Notes under the pieces: generated by a model | Seen by the model: only the letters and a program-made list of their open reading frames with translations | Databases searched by the model: none | Told to the model about the DNA's origin: nothing | Assembly (NCBI GenBank): GCA_026008535.1 | Contig: BRKX01000011.1 | Span: 18,298,001 to 18,362,000, forward strand | Direction of reading: 5' to 3' | Origin: Perilla frutescens | Lineage: Eukaryota; Streptophyta; Magnoliopsida; Lamiales; Lamiaceae | DNA: 64,000 nucleotides | Made by a program: the position numbers and the translations under genes | Shown: in pieces, positions 1 to 16,575 of the stretch | Layout: each line of letters opens with the position of its first letter | Position numbering within the stretch: position 1 is the first letter of the stretch

Positions 1-52
1 GAAAACAAGATAAGAATGCACAAACTGAAAAATATGCTAGAAGATCACTCAC

Positions 53-6102
<6,050 letters not shown>

Positions 6103-7030
6103 CTGGCGAGAAAAATTCCCCATAATTTGAACAGAGAAATAGCAAAAAGAAAGGAAGAAAAATCAATCCACTTCTTCAGTGTGCAGCTACAATAGTGACG
6201 GAATCTATATCTCCATTGACAGTTGGAATGCGACGGAAGCTTTGAACAATGACGCTAAGGAGGAAATCAGTTTTGCTAATGCCAGAGTGAGCAGTGGATC
6301 GGATCAGTCATATGTACTTTGTGCATGAGTGGTTGTACCTGGTTCTGGAAGTAGTGGTTAATCATTGGGTGAAAATTTTGTCGGTTAATTATTGTAAAAA
6401 TTGGAAAGTCGTCGGTTCGTTGTGTGGGGACGAAGAGTCAACGGATTTACCAATTGGGGCAAAATAAAACCGTGTAGACGTAGGATTAGGGTCCGAAATC
6501 GAATCGCATTGCTCCAAATTTTATTATAATTTCATTGGTTTTGAATTTGATTCCATTAATGTAATAACATATGAAATAATACATCTCTTGGATGGTAACA
6601 TGAAAGATATATTAAGTATTTAATCTTTTATTTGAGGTACATATTTAGTATCCGAAAATAGATTTTTTGTATTTTCACATCTATTTAATTTGCACCTTCC
6701 GAAAATTGAAAATGATGAATATTACTAAATTATTTATTTTACGATTAAAGATTGAATATTATTATATTCCAAATATATGATTATATATTTTCATAAATAC
6801 TAGATTGCACGCAAGCGCAACTGATTATGGAAATTATAATTAGGGGCAACATATGTCTACATAATTATATATATCTAATGTATATACATCAAAAGACCAC
6901 AATTACATTAACAAACTTTTTATCAATCCTTAATATATATGTAATTAGTTATGGTAAATATGTACAAATTTTTTATATGTGTGCATAAAATATCAATCTA
7001 TATAAAAAATTAACATAATTACATAAATTT
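6103..7030. other. Intergenic, upstream of the malic enzyme gene
   Basis: Holds the 5' leader and presumed promoter of the minus-strand malic enzyme gene (about 6103-6500), then AT-rich DNA. The only structured signal is a possible degenerate Helitron 3' terminus near 6800-6830 (separate entry). No open coding frame of note. Confidence 0.6.
6800..6835 (-). mobile_element. Possible degenerate Helitron 3' terminus
   Basis: Read on the minus strand, an imperfect hairpin (TTGCGC, loop TTGC, GTGCAA, with one G-T pair) lies just before CTAG followed by T. The other Helitron ends in this window have 9 nt between hairpin and CTAG; here there is about 1, so the end is decayed or the call is wrong. 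No matching 5' TC end was found to the right. Confidence 0.3.
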
Positions 7031-7039
7031 GTGAGTATT

Positions 7040-7612
7040 GTAGTGGTCATTTTTCGTCAATCCGATATGCTGGGCCAGAAGGGTTAAATGATAGCATACA
7101 ATCGGTATTCCAATACATAAGCATTCAATTTAAAATTTGAATTAACGATCAGTTCCGCCTTATCCGGTAAGGTTGACGGGTTCAGAGGAGTCGACACGTC
7201 TTTCAACCTCCTCCGCGATCCTCGCGAACCCTAGCTGCTACCTCCACCTTTAAAAGGAGGCCTCCCTCCTCATTTGAGGGGTACGCTGAAATACCCACAA
7301 GCTTCACATCACACCCTAAGAATACTGAGCTCACAATTTTCTAGGTTAATTCCACCCCGGCGATTCAACATCCGGCCTTCTTCCTACATTATTCCAGGAT
7401 CGAACGGCATTTCCCTAGATTTCTAGTCACGTTCTGGATAAAGATTATCGTCATTAAGCACCTTAATTATTTAATTATTCCGTATTTTGTTTCTTTCTAC
7501 ACTTCTTCTTTTCCTGACTTGAGCGTCGGAGGCCCAACGATCGTCAACCCCCCGACGGTCTTTGGCTCTTACGGTGTTTTCTGTTTTTGTTTCACAGATT
7601 GGCCGCTGCTCC
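7040..7612 (+). mobile_element. LTR-like fragment (retrotransposon remnant)
   Basis: About 570 bp with much higher GC than its surroundings. It contains a TATA-like TTTAAAAGG at 7249, a run of short direct and inverted GAGG/CCTCC motifs after it, and the motif GACTTGAGCGTCGGAGG near 7518, which is characteristic of the R/U5 part of many plant Ty3/Gypsy LTRs. The likely 3' edge is ...TTTCACA near 7597. No internal coding region, primer-binding site or convincing 5-bp target duplication was found, so it is a solo or truncated LTR. Confidence 0.5.
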
Positions 7613-8378
7613 GGACTGAATCAATTAAGTATTATATTTTATAATAATATTGATTGATTGAATTTCAAACAAGTTTTAAAATATGCAAGTTGGAGTATTT
7701 TTTTTTAAAGTCATTTTCTCTTTAAATATGAATGGAATTGTCATTGTATTCATTGTAAGGTTTAAGTTTTTTTTTTTTTTTGCATTAATATTAACATGTA
7801 GTTGTTGTTGATATTATTGTTTTGGTTTCTATTTTGTAGGTTAAAATTTCCAACTTGGTATCATGAATCAAAACTTTGAGAAGAAGGTAATATTTTTAAT
7901 TGTTGCTTTGATTATTTTTAATGTAATTTTTGCAACTTTTGTGTTATAAAGAAATTTTTTGAATTTTTTTAGCTCTCTTATGTTGTTATAATTAATGTCC
8001 ACTTTAATTTTTGTAATATAAAAAAATTAATTTGTGTGTGTGGGTTTTTTTTTGGGGGGGGGGGGAGGGGGGAATACTCCTAGAGTTGGAAAATTAATAA
8101 GTAGTAAAATTTTGCAAATGATAATCATCCCATATTGAATTTTAAAGATGATTATTCCGCTTGAACGTGCTATAATAATAGTCAACAACAAAATTGTCAT
8201 ACCTCACACTTTTCTTGATCTTTTAGTTAAGATTTGACAACAAATATCGTGTTTGAATTAATCAATTTAATATTTAAATGCATATTTAAATATTTAAATT
8301 AAAATTTTGAATTACATAACTTTTTTTAATTAAATATGCAAATCAATATCGGATCACACAAATCAATTAATCAATTCA
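7613..8378. other. AT-rich intergenic DNA with homopolymer tracts
   Basis: Contains T runs (about 7770 and 8045), a G run at 8052-8073, and from about 8105 a first degenerate copy of the internal repeat listed at 8105-9790. No gene seen. Confidence 0.6.
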
Positions 8379-9790
8379 TCTATACTATTAATTTATAAAA
8401 AATTTAAATTTTTTAAGATAAATATATTTAAATTATCAAATTAAAAGTATTAATTGATAAAATTAATTTAATATTAAATATTTAAAAAATTTGAAGTTAA
8501 CATATTTATGTTATCAACTTTAAATATATTTTAAATAGTTAAGACTTTTAATTCTTGAAATAAAATTTATCCCATATTGAAGAAACAAATATTGTTGTGA
8601 ATGGACAAATTATAAATTGTAAAATCCAAGAATAATCTTTCCACCTTTCTAGCCCTTTCAATTGAGATCAAGTGCAAAATTTTGATATTTAATTTTATCA
8701 GTTAATATTAAATAATAAATATATTTTAAATTTACAGAATTTAAATATTTTAAAATTAAAAATTTTAGTTAAATAATATATAACTTTCTAAGAAACTATT
8801 TTAAATATGTTAATTTAAAATATTTTTACTTTTTAAGTTAACTGAATATATTTAAAAATCAAGATCAACATCACAAAATTTAAATTAAATATATTTAAAA
8901 TTTTGAATTAATTGCATTAATTGATATTGTTAATTTAGTACTAAATATTAATATAGAGTTAATTGTCTAAAAATTCACACCTCTGAACAAATTTGCAATT
9001 TAAGCACCCCTTTCAAATCGTTGCAATAATAACATGACTTTTTTATTGTAGCAAAATAGAGAACCCCAAAAAATTCAACATTTGAAAAATTTACGTTACA
9101 TAATAAATATGTATCTAAATTATAAATTCATTCAAAGGTAGTGATTTTTTTAGAAATTGACCCTTAAAAATATTTTAAAAAGACAAATCTTAAATATTTT
9201 ATTTTTCATACAAAATTCATCCCACATCAAATAACTTACAAATATTGGTGTTCATGAACAAACTATAAATTGTGAAGCTCAATAATGGTATTTCCACCTT
9301 TTTCGGTTTTTCGATTAAGATTAATTGTAATATTTGAATCTATAGAATTTAAATATTTTAAAATTAAAATTTTGAATTATTATTATTATTAAGAAGTCCA
9401 AATAAAATATTTTAAATATATTAAATTATTAACTTAAAAAAATAATTAAGTTAATTCAATGTATTTAAAAAATCAAGATAGGCATAAAATTTTAAATTAA
9501 GTATATTTAAATTTTCGAAATCAATGTATTAATTGATAAATTTATTATTAAATAGTTTTAAACTTTTCAAGCTAAAATATTTAAGTTATCATTTTAAATA
9601 TATTTTAAATAGTTAAAACTTATATATATTTAATTTTTAAAATAAAATATAATATTATTGTACATGAGCAACTTATAAATTGTGAGACCCAACAATGGTC
9701 TTTTCCACCTTTCTCGGTCTTTCAATTGAGATCAAGTGTAATATTTTGATATTTGATTTTATCAATTTAATATTAAATATATCTTAAAAT
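8105..9790. repeat. Degenerate internal repeat, about four dispersed copies
   Basis: A block of about 130-160 bp recurs near 8120-8270, 8570-8710, 9225-9345 and 9650-9780. Shared landmarks are CCCATATTGAA or a variant, TATAAATTGTGA, TTTCCACCTTTCT, TTTCAATTGAGATCAAGTG and TTTTGATATTTAATTTTATCA. Copies are diverged and separated by TTTAAATAT-rich spacers. Function unknown. Confidence 0.6.
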
Positions 9791-10372
9791 TAAAATGTTG
9801 TATTAAATATATTAAAAAGTTGGAATAAAATACATTTATTTAACCAAAGAAGGGAGAGTTTAGCCAGGGTCGTCGTAATTTGCAGATCATCCATTTTTTT
9901 CTTTTTTTCTTTTTTTTTTTTTTGCTTTTCTGTGAATAGTTGATGATCGTGTTTAGCTTTCTTCAATGTTATGTTGATTCATGGTTGTGGATGTGCTGAA
10001 ATGGAGGGAGATGAGAGAGACAGTGGTTGCGCCTCTGTGGGATGGAGAAGAAAGGGGTGGGCAAGCGCCGAGCGGTGGAAATGGAGACTTATATTTTTCA
10101 TTCCTTTTTTGTTTCTCTACAATTGGGTTCATGAAGTTACATGTAATAATATATAACAATCCGTTTTGCAAAATCGAAATAAAAATTACAATCTATCTTA
10201 TATGAGTCGATAGTCTTTTCTTTTATAAAGTTGGAAGATGTTATTAATGCATAATTCTGTAGAAAAATACACAAGTGATTTATAATTTAATTAATAAAAT
10301 TCATATATTTGTTATTATACATAAATATTTTCTTAATAATATTCACTGTGCATCGCACATGTGGCATGCTAG
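8379..10372 (+). mobile_element. Candidate non-autonomous Helitron, plus orientation
   Basis: The 3' end is well formed: a 5-bp stem TGTGC/GCACA with loop ATC (10347-10359), 9 nt, then CTAG at 10369-10372 followed by T. The proposed 5' end, TCTATACTATTAATT at 8379 preceded by A, resembles the 5' ends of the other Helitrons here, but the pairing of the two ends is an inference in AT-rich DNA. The interior is AT-rich with degenerate internal repeats and a MITE (8955-9165). A more GC-rich patch at 9970-10100 is open in several frames, but no product was recognised. No Rep/helicase coding is present. Confidence 0.45.
8955..9165. mobile_element. MITE with GGGTTAATT-type inverted repeats (copy 1)
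   Basis: The left arm (agagttaattgtctaaaaa...) and the reverse complement of the right arm (agggtcaatttctaaaaaa...) align over about 45 bp, including GAACAAATTTGCAA. Same family as 29972-30180 and 40111-40490. Confidence 0.55.
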
Positions 10373-10495
10373 TACATAAATAAAGTATGAACTTGTACTC
10401 ATTGTAATAAATATTTAACATAATATATGAGATTTCTAGCGAATTGTGTCGCGGGTAGAGCTTCAAAAACAGTCCAACTCGTGGATGGGCTAAAG

Positions 10496-12137
10496 ATGTA
10501 ATTCTATTTACAACCCCCCATTTTACTCTTTACAACCCCCTAAATTAATTAAAATATAAATATATATTTTTTAGACTTTTTTACCCCCCACAACCCCCAA
10601 CTAATTTAAAGTATAGCTAAATAAAATACAACACCTAACCCCACTATTTAAAATCTATAATAAAATAAAACATAACTCCCATTTTATAGTTACCACTACT
10701 TTAAAAAATCTATCAACCTAAAATACAACCCCCAATTTATAGTCCCAAACCATCTTGAAAATAAGAAAAAAAAATTAAATAAAAGAATAATATGAAGATT
10801 TGGTTCCTTTGACAGTGAGACTAGTGGCGAGAAACACCATCAGATAGGAAACGATTGTTTCTCAAGCCCTTAAACATCCCCCAACCACCATCCCCTCCAC
10901 CACCAATCCCCCAGGAACAGACACATTTGATTAAAACACCAATCAAACACCATGGACAGAGGAACAAAGAGTCGAACATAGTAAAAGAAGACATCAAAAT
11001 TTTTCATTGAACATGTTTATTTCGACATTTCACCAAAAGTTAACATAGGTTCATCTCTCCAAATACTTAGAAATCACAAGGAGAAACCAGCCAAGAAAGT
11101 CTAAAACATATTTGCCTTCGACAAATAAGGTAGTTTTAACCTTCTGGCAGTTGGGATGAGCAGCATACCGTATACCAGGGCCACAAACCCATGATACACC
11201 ACAAAGCTACCAAAGTACTTGGTTCATCTCAACACCATCATCTCCGGTTAAATTCGGCAGCTTTCTCACGAAATACGAATCTGTTACCTAAAAATTCAAT
11301 CAAAATCCATAAAATAACAGCACACACAATCAGATTACTTACTCAATTCAAGAGACAAGAATCCACATTCATCATTACCATAAACAAAAAAAAAAGATTA
11401 AAGCTAAAATAAACAACAAAATCATATATACTGGTGTCTGGCTAGGAGCGAGAAAGAAAACGTAGTACATGAGACCAGCCCAGAAAGCAAACAGCAGAAA
11501 CGACGTCATCCAGTCCCTCTCCTCCTCTCCACCGCCACCGCCAGTCTCGATGAAGGCCTCATCATTTTACTTGAAACCACCAGACTCCGAGAAGCGTGTC
11601 AAGAGGAGCACCATGATTGACGTCATATCCTCAGGACTACTCTCCTTGCTTGAAGGAAATATGGGTAATGCAATAAATAGGATCTAATTGATTACATGAA
11701 GATGTTCAACCACAACATGGTAATGTGAATATTATCTTACTTGAATATTTTTTGTAATATTGTATTGTTGCTTGTATAAATTCTTCAAGAACATCAATGC
11801 AGTTCTTGTATTATCTTATCATATGTGAACGTCGTTGTAAGCTAGGATTTAATTTTTGATAAACTTGTAATTATACAGAATGGTTTTGTATGCGCAGTTA
11901 TTTTAGATAACACCAAATGTAGTTTTTCTTGTCTAAGATTGAGTTTTTTTATTTTTGGTTTCCTTTTTGCATTATTCAAGGTAGGGGTTATATATTTGGG
12001 GGTTGTATTTTGTTTATTAAGGTTTTCAGATAGTGGGGGGTTGTGAGGACAAAAAAGTCTAAAAAAAATAGTATTTACATTTTAATTAATTTAGGAGGTT
12101 GTAAAGAGAAAATTGAGGGTTGTGAATAGAATCACCC
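10496..12137. mobile_element. TIR transposon (Mutator-like?) carrying a captured gene fragment
   Basis: Long terminal inverted repeats of about 100 bp or more. The left end runs through ATTCTATTTACAACCCCCC and CTCTTTACAACCCCCTAAATTAATTAAAAT, and the right end reads the same on the other strand (from 12137 down to about 12010) at roughly 85% by eye. The interior has no transposase but carries a decayed copy of a host gene (11106-11509). The long TIRs suggest a Mutator-like element; neither an 8- nor a 9-bp target duplication is clear, so superfamily is not certain. The element seems absent of recent activity. Confidence 0.65.
11106..11509 (-). pseudogene. Captured gene fragment: small multi-pass (plastid?) membrane protein
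   Basis: On the minus strand an ATG at 11509 opens a 26-codon exon (11509-11432) beginning MTSFLLFAFWAG, a hydrophobic segment. It is followed by an intron with GT-AG borders (11431-11288) and a second exon from 11287 that includes KLPNLTGDDG and an in-frame TAG at 11209-11207. The coding similarity continues in a shifted frame (CIMGLWP, then MLLIPTAR) to about 11106. From memory, this order resembles a conserved plant plastid membrane protein of unknown function; no search was done. The retained intron argues for DNA-level capture rather than a retrocopy. The frameshift and stop show it is not a working gene. Confidence 0.55.
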
Positions 12138-12254
12138 TAGAATTAGATGCCCGTAGGAACATCGGGGTTGTCGTTCAATCGGTTCTTGAGAAGGTCTAGT
12201 TAGTGGCTACACTTGTCCCGACTTAACAAATTAACACTAAAACTTGAGAGCCGG
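12138..12254. other. Short spacer between two transposons
   Basis: Moderately GC-rich DNA between the TIR element and the next MITE. No feature recognised. Confidence 0.5.
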
Positions 12255-12262
12255 ACCGATTG

Positions 12263-12646
12263 GGGATGGGATCCTCTATTTCAAATTTGGCGTTCCAACC
12301 CTATTCCACAATCGTATTCACGAGTTTAATAATAATATTGCAAAAATAAAACATAATATATTATAACATAATAATCCTAGTCACATCTATCAACAAAAGA
12401 TTGAAATTTTTAAAATTATAAATCATATTTTTAAAATAATCAACCATAATAATCATTTCTTTGAAAATTAAATACTCAAAAATAATTACAAATCCTAACT
12501 GGGTGGGATGAACCCTAAAAACAATTATAAAATTAAACTAAAATATAATAAATTAAAATTGACGGAAAAAATAGAAGAAAACTTTATAAATTTGATCGTG
12601 GAACACAGATTGTAACACCAAATCTGGAATAGAGGATCTCATCCGA
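12263..12646. mobile_element. hAT-like MITE, 384 bp, with 8-bp target duplication
   Basis: The ends GGGATGGGATCCTCTATT and, on the other strand, TCGGATGAGATCCTCTATT form an imperfect TIR that continues into CAAATTTGG / CAGATTTGG. The 8-mer ACCGATTG flanks both sides (12255-12262 and 12647-12654), an hAT-sized duplication. The interior is AT-rich and carries the family marker AACTGGGTGGGATGAACCCT near 12497. Diverged relatives lie at 35445-35800, 41690-41970 and possibly 25330-25500. Confidence 0.7.
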
Positions 12647-12659
12647 ACCGATTGACCCC

Positions 12660-13365
12660 GCTTTTGTTGGAAATTGATTAATTTTAATTAATTTATTAAT
12701 AGTATTTTCATTTATTAAAATGAAAAAATAGTTGTCAATTAATCATAATCTACATTCTATGTAGATGAATTTCGTATATTTATGATTTCAAATTCAATTT
12801 CAGAAAAAAGAGGTATTGATTGATAAAGTTAACAACTCAACACTATATATCATATGTGGAATAGTGAGTTGGACATGAAAATGTATATCCCATATTGAAT
12901 AAATATGGTTGGTATAATCTATAAATAAATAATTTTAATTTTAAAAAATCCAATCAAGTGATCTATCATATGAGCTTGTGGTGTTGTAGTTAGTTTTTTA
13001 AGCTAACCAAAATGGCTACAAGGATGGTTTGAATCAAGACTGAGCCGCACGTCGCACTTGTCAGAATGGGCAGTTAGTACATTTGAAGTGTTGGCTTAGG
13101 ACAATGCATCAATTCAGTTAGGCTTGGAACACACTTGAACTGTTGGCTTGGATCAATGCATCAATTCAGTTAGACTTGGGAATTGGTTCCTTTACTCTTA
13201 TTATGTCCGAATATTTTCAAAGAAAAATTCATAAATTATCTAACAGTTTTTGGGATTGTTCCTCATCACCTTATAATTGGCCCAAATTGACAATTCTAAT
13301 TGCGACTATAAATATAAGTAAGTTGAATCATCTCGTAAGCTACTCATAATTTATTCGAGAAAATT
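12660..13365. other. Intergenic with a short tandem duplication
   Basis: A 53-bp unit is repeated at 13082 and 13135 (TTGAAGTGTTGGCTTAGGAC / TTGAACTGTTGGCTTGGATC, both continuing into AATGCATCAATTCAGTTAG). The ORFs across it are chance frames. No gene seen. Confidence 0.6.
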
Positions 13366-13369
13366 TCAA

Positions 13370-13642
13370 AATTACTCGAGCTCGAGCTCAATAAATAAAC
13401 ACATGCAAGCTCGCGAATTTTATCGGGCTTCAATGTAGTGTATTTATAACTATTTGCGTAATAGTTTTATTATTTACACCTATATCAAAACTAATTGGCT
13501 GATATATATCTTATATTAATATAACTGAGCAAAAATATGTAATATAATTAAGATTATTTAATATTAATAAGCAATCGAATCGAGCTCAAGTTCGAGTCTA
13601 GTATTACATGCATAAGCATATTCGACTCGATTACACCCCTAT
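13370..13642. mobile_element. Possible hAT-type terminus with GAGCTCGAG subterminal motifs
   Basis: Clusters of CTCGAGCTCGAGCTC (near 13375) and CGAGCTCAAGTTCGAG (near 13577) lead to ATTACACCCCTA at 13632-13642. On the other strand this reads TAGGGGTGTAATCGAG, a form common at plant hAT ends. No matching second end was located. Confidence 0.35.
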
Positions 13643-13693
13643 TGAGAGACGATTCAAGAGATTCAGTTGCTGGTCATTTCTAATAAATTAAGG

Positions 13694-13695
<2 letters not shown>

Positions 13696-13729
<34 letters not shown>
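13696..13729. repeat. (AT)n microsatellite
   Basis: Perfect AT dinucleotide run of about 17 units. Confidence 0.95.
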
Positions 13730-13732
<3 letters not shown>

Positions 13733-14530
13733 TAACACATGATCAGTTTGAAGTGGATTGAAAGAAGGTTGGTGACATAATGCATGAGTCTCTCACTTAA
13801 GTTATTGGAGTCCAGTTATATATACAAGCTCTTTTAACGTGATTCTTGATTCATTATCTCATCGCGTTAAGCACAAGCAAGGTTGTCTTATCCATGTAAT
13901 AGTTATGCTAACAAGAATATCATATTCGTTGCTCTAAAATAGTAACATATTTTTTACACACAAGCACACATATATATAGACAAAGAAATTAACATGCTAA
14001 TTAAGCTTGGAAATTATTTCAGACTGGAAATTTATTCATTTTTTACCGAATCAGATTCAGGTAAACTCACGACTAACTCGATCTACATATGAACCCGTGT
14101 TTCATTCCATTTAATTTACGATTAAGGAAGGACAAATACGTGTATTAGACCGTCTAATAGGGCACAAACTGTTAGATGAGTCAAACCCACCAAAAACCTG
14201 TTAATTTACGTCCATTTCCATCAGGCGCGTGTTGCTTTCTTTTTATTTTCTTTTTTCAAAAAACTAATTCAACTTTATTACGATTTATCAATCACAATTA
14301 TGATTTATTATGTAACTAAAAAATGTTAATTGTCAAGCGCTACCGAATAATTTTTTAATTAATTCATATAATTTAAGGTTCACTAATTCCTTTTTTTAAT
14401 TAGGGTATATATTTATTTTGAAAAACTTAATTATGACAGCAGTGCAAGAGCTGGCGCATTAATGTTGGACTAATGCACTACTCGAGGCGTAGATGATTCC
14501 AGTTTAAGGTTTATTAATTTAATTTAAGGT
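13730..14530. other. Intergenic, no gene seen
   Basis: AT-rich DNA without a recognisable gene or element boundary. Confidence 0.5.
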
Positions 14531-14715
14531 TAATTGCCTTACAATCATGAACTTTGAACTTAGTTACAAATTTAACATGAAATTTAAAAGTAGGCAATTA
14601 AAACATCAACTTTGAATTTGTATGTTATATTCAGTAACACATAAATTCAAAATTAAATTAGTGTTTTAAATGCCTACTTTTAAAATTCATGTTAAATTTA
14701 CAAATAAGCTCAAAT
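14530..14715. mobile_element. Fold-back MITE-like inverted repeat
   Basis: The left arm with TTTAACATGAAATTTAAAAG and the reverse complement of the right arm, TTTAACATGAATTTTAAAAG, match through AGTAGGCA and on to TTTGAATTT, over about 60 bp with few mismatches. The central spacer is short (near TATGTTATATTCAG). The start, GGTTAATTGCC, suggests a distant relative of the GGGTTAATT MITE family. Confidence 0.6.
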
Positions 14716-14750
14716 GAAACCTTTTACAATTCTACCAATATTATATGGTA

Positions 14751-15020
14751 CTCCTTCTATTTCATATTATTTAATGTTTTAGACTTTTCTACAAAAATTA
14801 AGATGCAGATGAATGTGACAAATTAGTTAATATACCCTCTTTCTCTTTGTCCACCTATAGCAAATTTTAGTGAGTTATATCAATATGAGATTCTATACAT
14901 AGTGTTTTGATAGAGGGTAAAATTGAAAAAAAAAATATGTGAAAAATGATGAACATGAAATATATATTTTTGAAATAATGTTAAAAGCCTAAAACATCCA
15001 ATAATATAAAACGGAGGAAA
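14751..15020. mobile_element. Stowaway-like MITE, 270 bp
   Basis: Flanked by TA on both sides. The left end CTCCTTCTATTTCATATTAT pairs with the reverse complement of the right end, TTTCCTCCGTTTTATATTAT, and the match continues into the ATGTTTTAG region. CTCC-type ends and a TA duplication are the hallmarks of Tc1/mariner-type Stowaway MITEs. Confidence 0.75.
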
Positions 15021-15445
15021 TAAATGATAATTCATGAAATTTTACATGATGCGACAACTCATGGTCATGGTCACAACATATATAAAATTAATATTATAGC
15101 AAGCCAGACGGTGGGATGTGGAAAGGTCGTTTGTTAGTGTAGTTAAATTTGAGCAATTATGACTAATTAATATATGAATCTCCACATACATATTTTACTA
15201 TTCGACATTGATACAGTGACTGTGGGTGTCTCTAGAAACAATGTGACATGTTCAACCACAAAAGTATTCACAATTGACTTGACAAATTGAATAAAATCTG
15301 ATTACTATAAATGTATATTAATTATATTGCAGTAAAAAACAGTTGCAAGTGATCAAACAAACAGTAACAAATAACTAATTCATCTGACCGTGCATGTGGT
15401 ATGGATACGGTAAATTCTATTACCGTGTGGATACACACACACATA
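15021..15445. other. Intergenic, no gene seen
   Basis: AT-rich sequence ending in an (AC)n stretch near 15434. No gene seen. Confidence 0.5.
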
Positions 15446-15449
15446 CACA

Positions 15450-16575
15450 TGGCGGAAGTGGGGTCTAGGGGCACCTGCCCCTCCCAAACCCCCCCCCCCC
15501 CCCCCACCCAAATTTTTTTTAATAGGATTATTTAGTTAACTTTTATTTTTGTCCCCTAATTATTTTTTTATTTAAGGTTCTTCTTGTTAAACTTGATATA
15601 TTTTTTAAAAATATATGATGTTAGTTTATATATAATTGAGTTTGGGAAATTGAGCCTCACTCAAATATATAAATAGATATTGGAACAAAAATAAATACAC
15701 ACAAATCAAAACAAATTAAACAAATTCCCTCAAATCTCTCTCCAATCAAAACAATTAAACAAATTAGGGTTGAATTAACAATTCGACACGACTTTTTTGA
15801 ATTAGGGTTGAATTAGCGATTCGAATTTTATGAATTAGACTACATATTTATTTAATTGATATCAATTTCAATTTAATAACGAATGATGATTGAGTCCTGA
15901 TGGGGATGGCCTAGTGGTGGAGTGAGGTTGCTCGGAGGCCAAAGGTCACGGGTTCAAACCTCCTCAATACCACAGGTCGGGTGTGTGAGTAAAAAAAAAA
16001 CAAAACAAAAATCGAATGATGATTGAATTGCATTATTTATTTGTTTTAGTTTTTAATTTGAAATTATTGATCTATATTATTCATGTAATTTATTTTATAA
16101 ATTATATATTGTGAAGTTATTATTTTATTAATTCGCCACCTGAATTATAATTTCTACCTCAAAATGATTAGTATGAATGAATTATCCTTCGAAATTTTAT
16201 TATTGGTCATAACCAATTAAATTTCAATTAATGAATTAATTTATATTAGAAAAGAATTCAATTCAAATTTTAATTATTCATGTTATTATTTTCAATTATT
16301 TACTTTAATGAAAACAACATTCTTTTCTATTTAATTTGGGAAGGGAAAGAAAGAGGAAAGTGTAAATTGATCCTAAAATGACATGGTTTCACTAGAAAAA
16401 ATAATGAACAAATGGAAATGGTGTTATTTCACAAACATACCTACGACAAAAAGTAATTAAATGCATAATTATTCACAATCATCTCATTTTTTATGTTCTT
16501 TCTTAGCAGTACAAATAAATAGGAATTACGAAGAGTTGTTGTCCCCCCCCCCCAAATAATTTGGATCCGCCCCTG
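15450..16575. mobile_element. Non-autonomous TIR element with GGCGGA ends and C-tracts
   Basis: The left end has GGCGGAAGTGGGGTCTAG then a run of C (15488-15504); the right end, read on the other strand, has GGGGCGGATCCAAATTATTTG then a run of G (C on the plus strand, about 16543-16552). The flanking CATACACAT / CATACATAT could be a degenerate 9-bp duplication. The interior is AT-rich with no coding and holds a nested SINE. Superfamily undecided. Confidence 0.45.
15894..16012 (+). mobile_element. tRNA-derived SINE with perfect 14-bp target duplication
   Basis: Pol III promoter boxes are readable: an A-box-like TGGCCTAGTGGTGGAG (about 15907) and a B box GGTCACGGGTTCAAACC (about 15944). The 3' tail is A-rich. 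CGAATGATGATTGA occurs immediately before (15880-15893) and after (16013-16026), the signature of LINE-machinery insertion. The body is about 119 bp. Confidence 0.88.

Noticed and set aside
9953..10205. Three overlapping small ORFs in a GC-richer patch
   Set aside because: Open in several frames on both strands with no recognisable domain; kept only as a possible captured fragment within the Helitron candidate.
10488..12146. 9-bp target duplication for the gene-capturing TIR element
   Set aside because: Flanks such as GCTAAAGAT and CCTAGAATT match at only about five of nine positions, so the duplication cannot be claimed.
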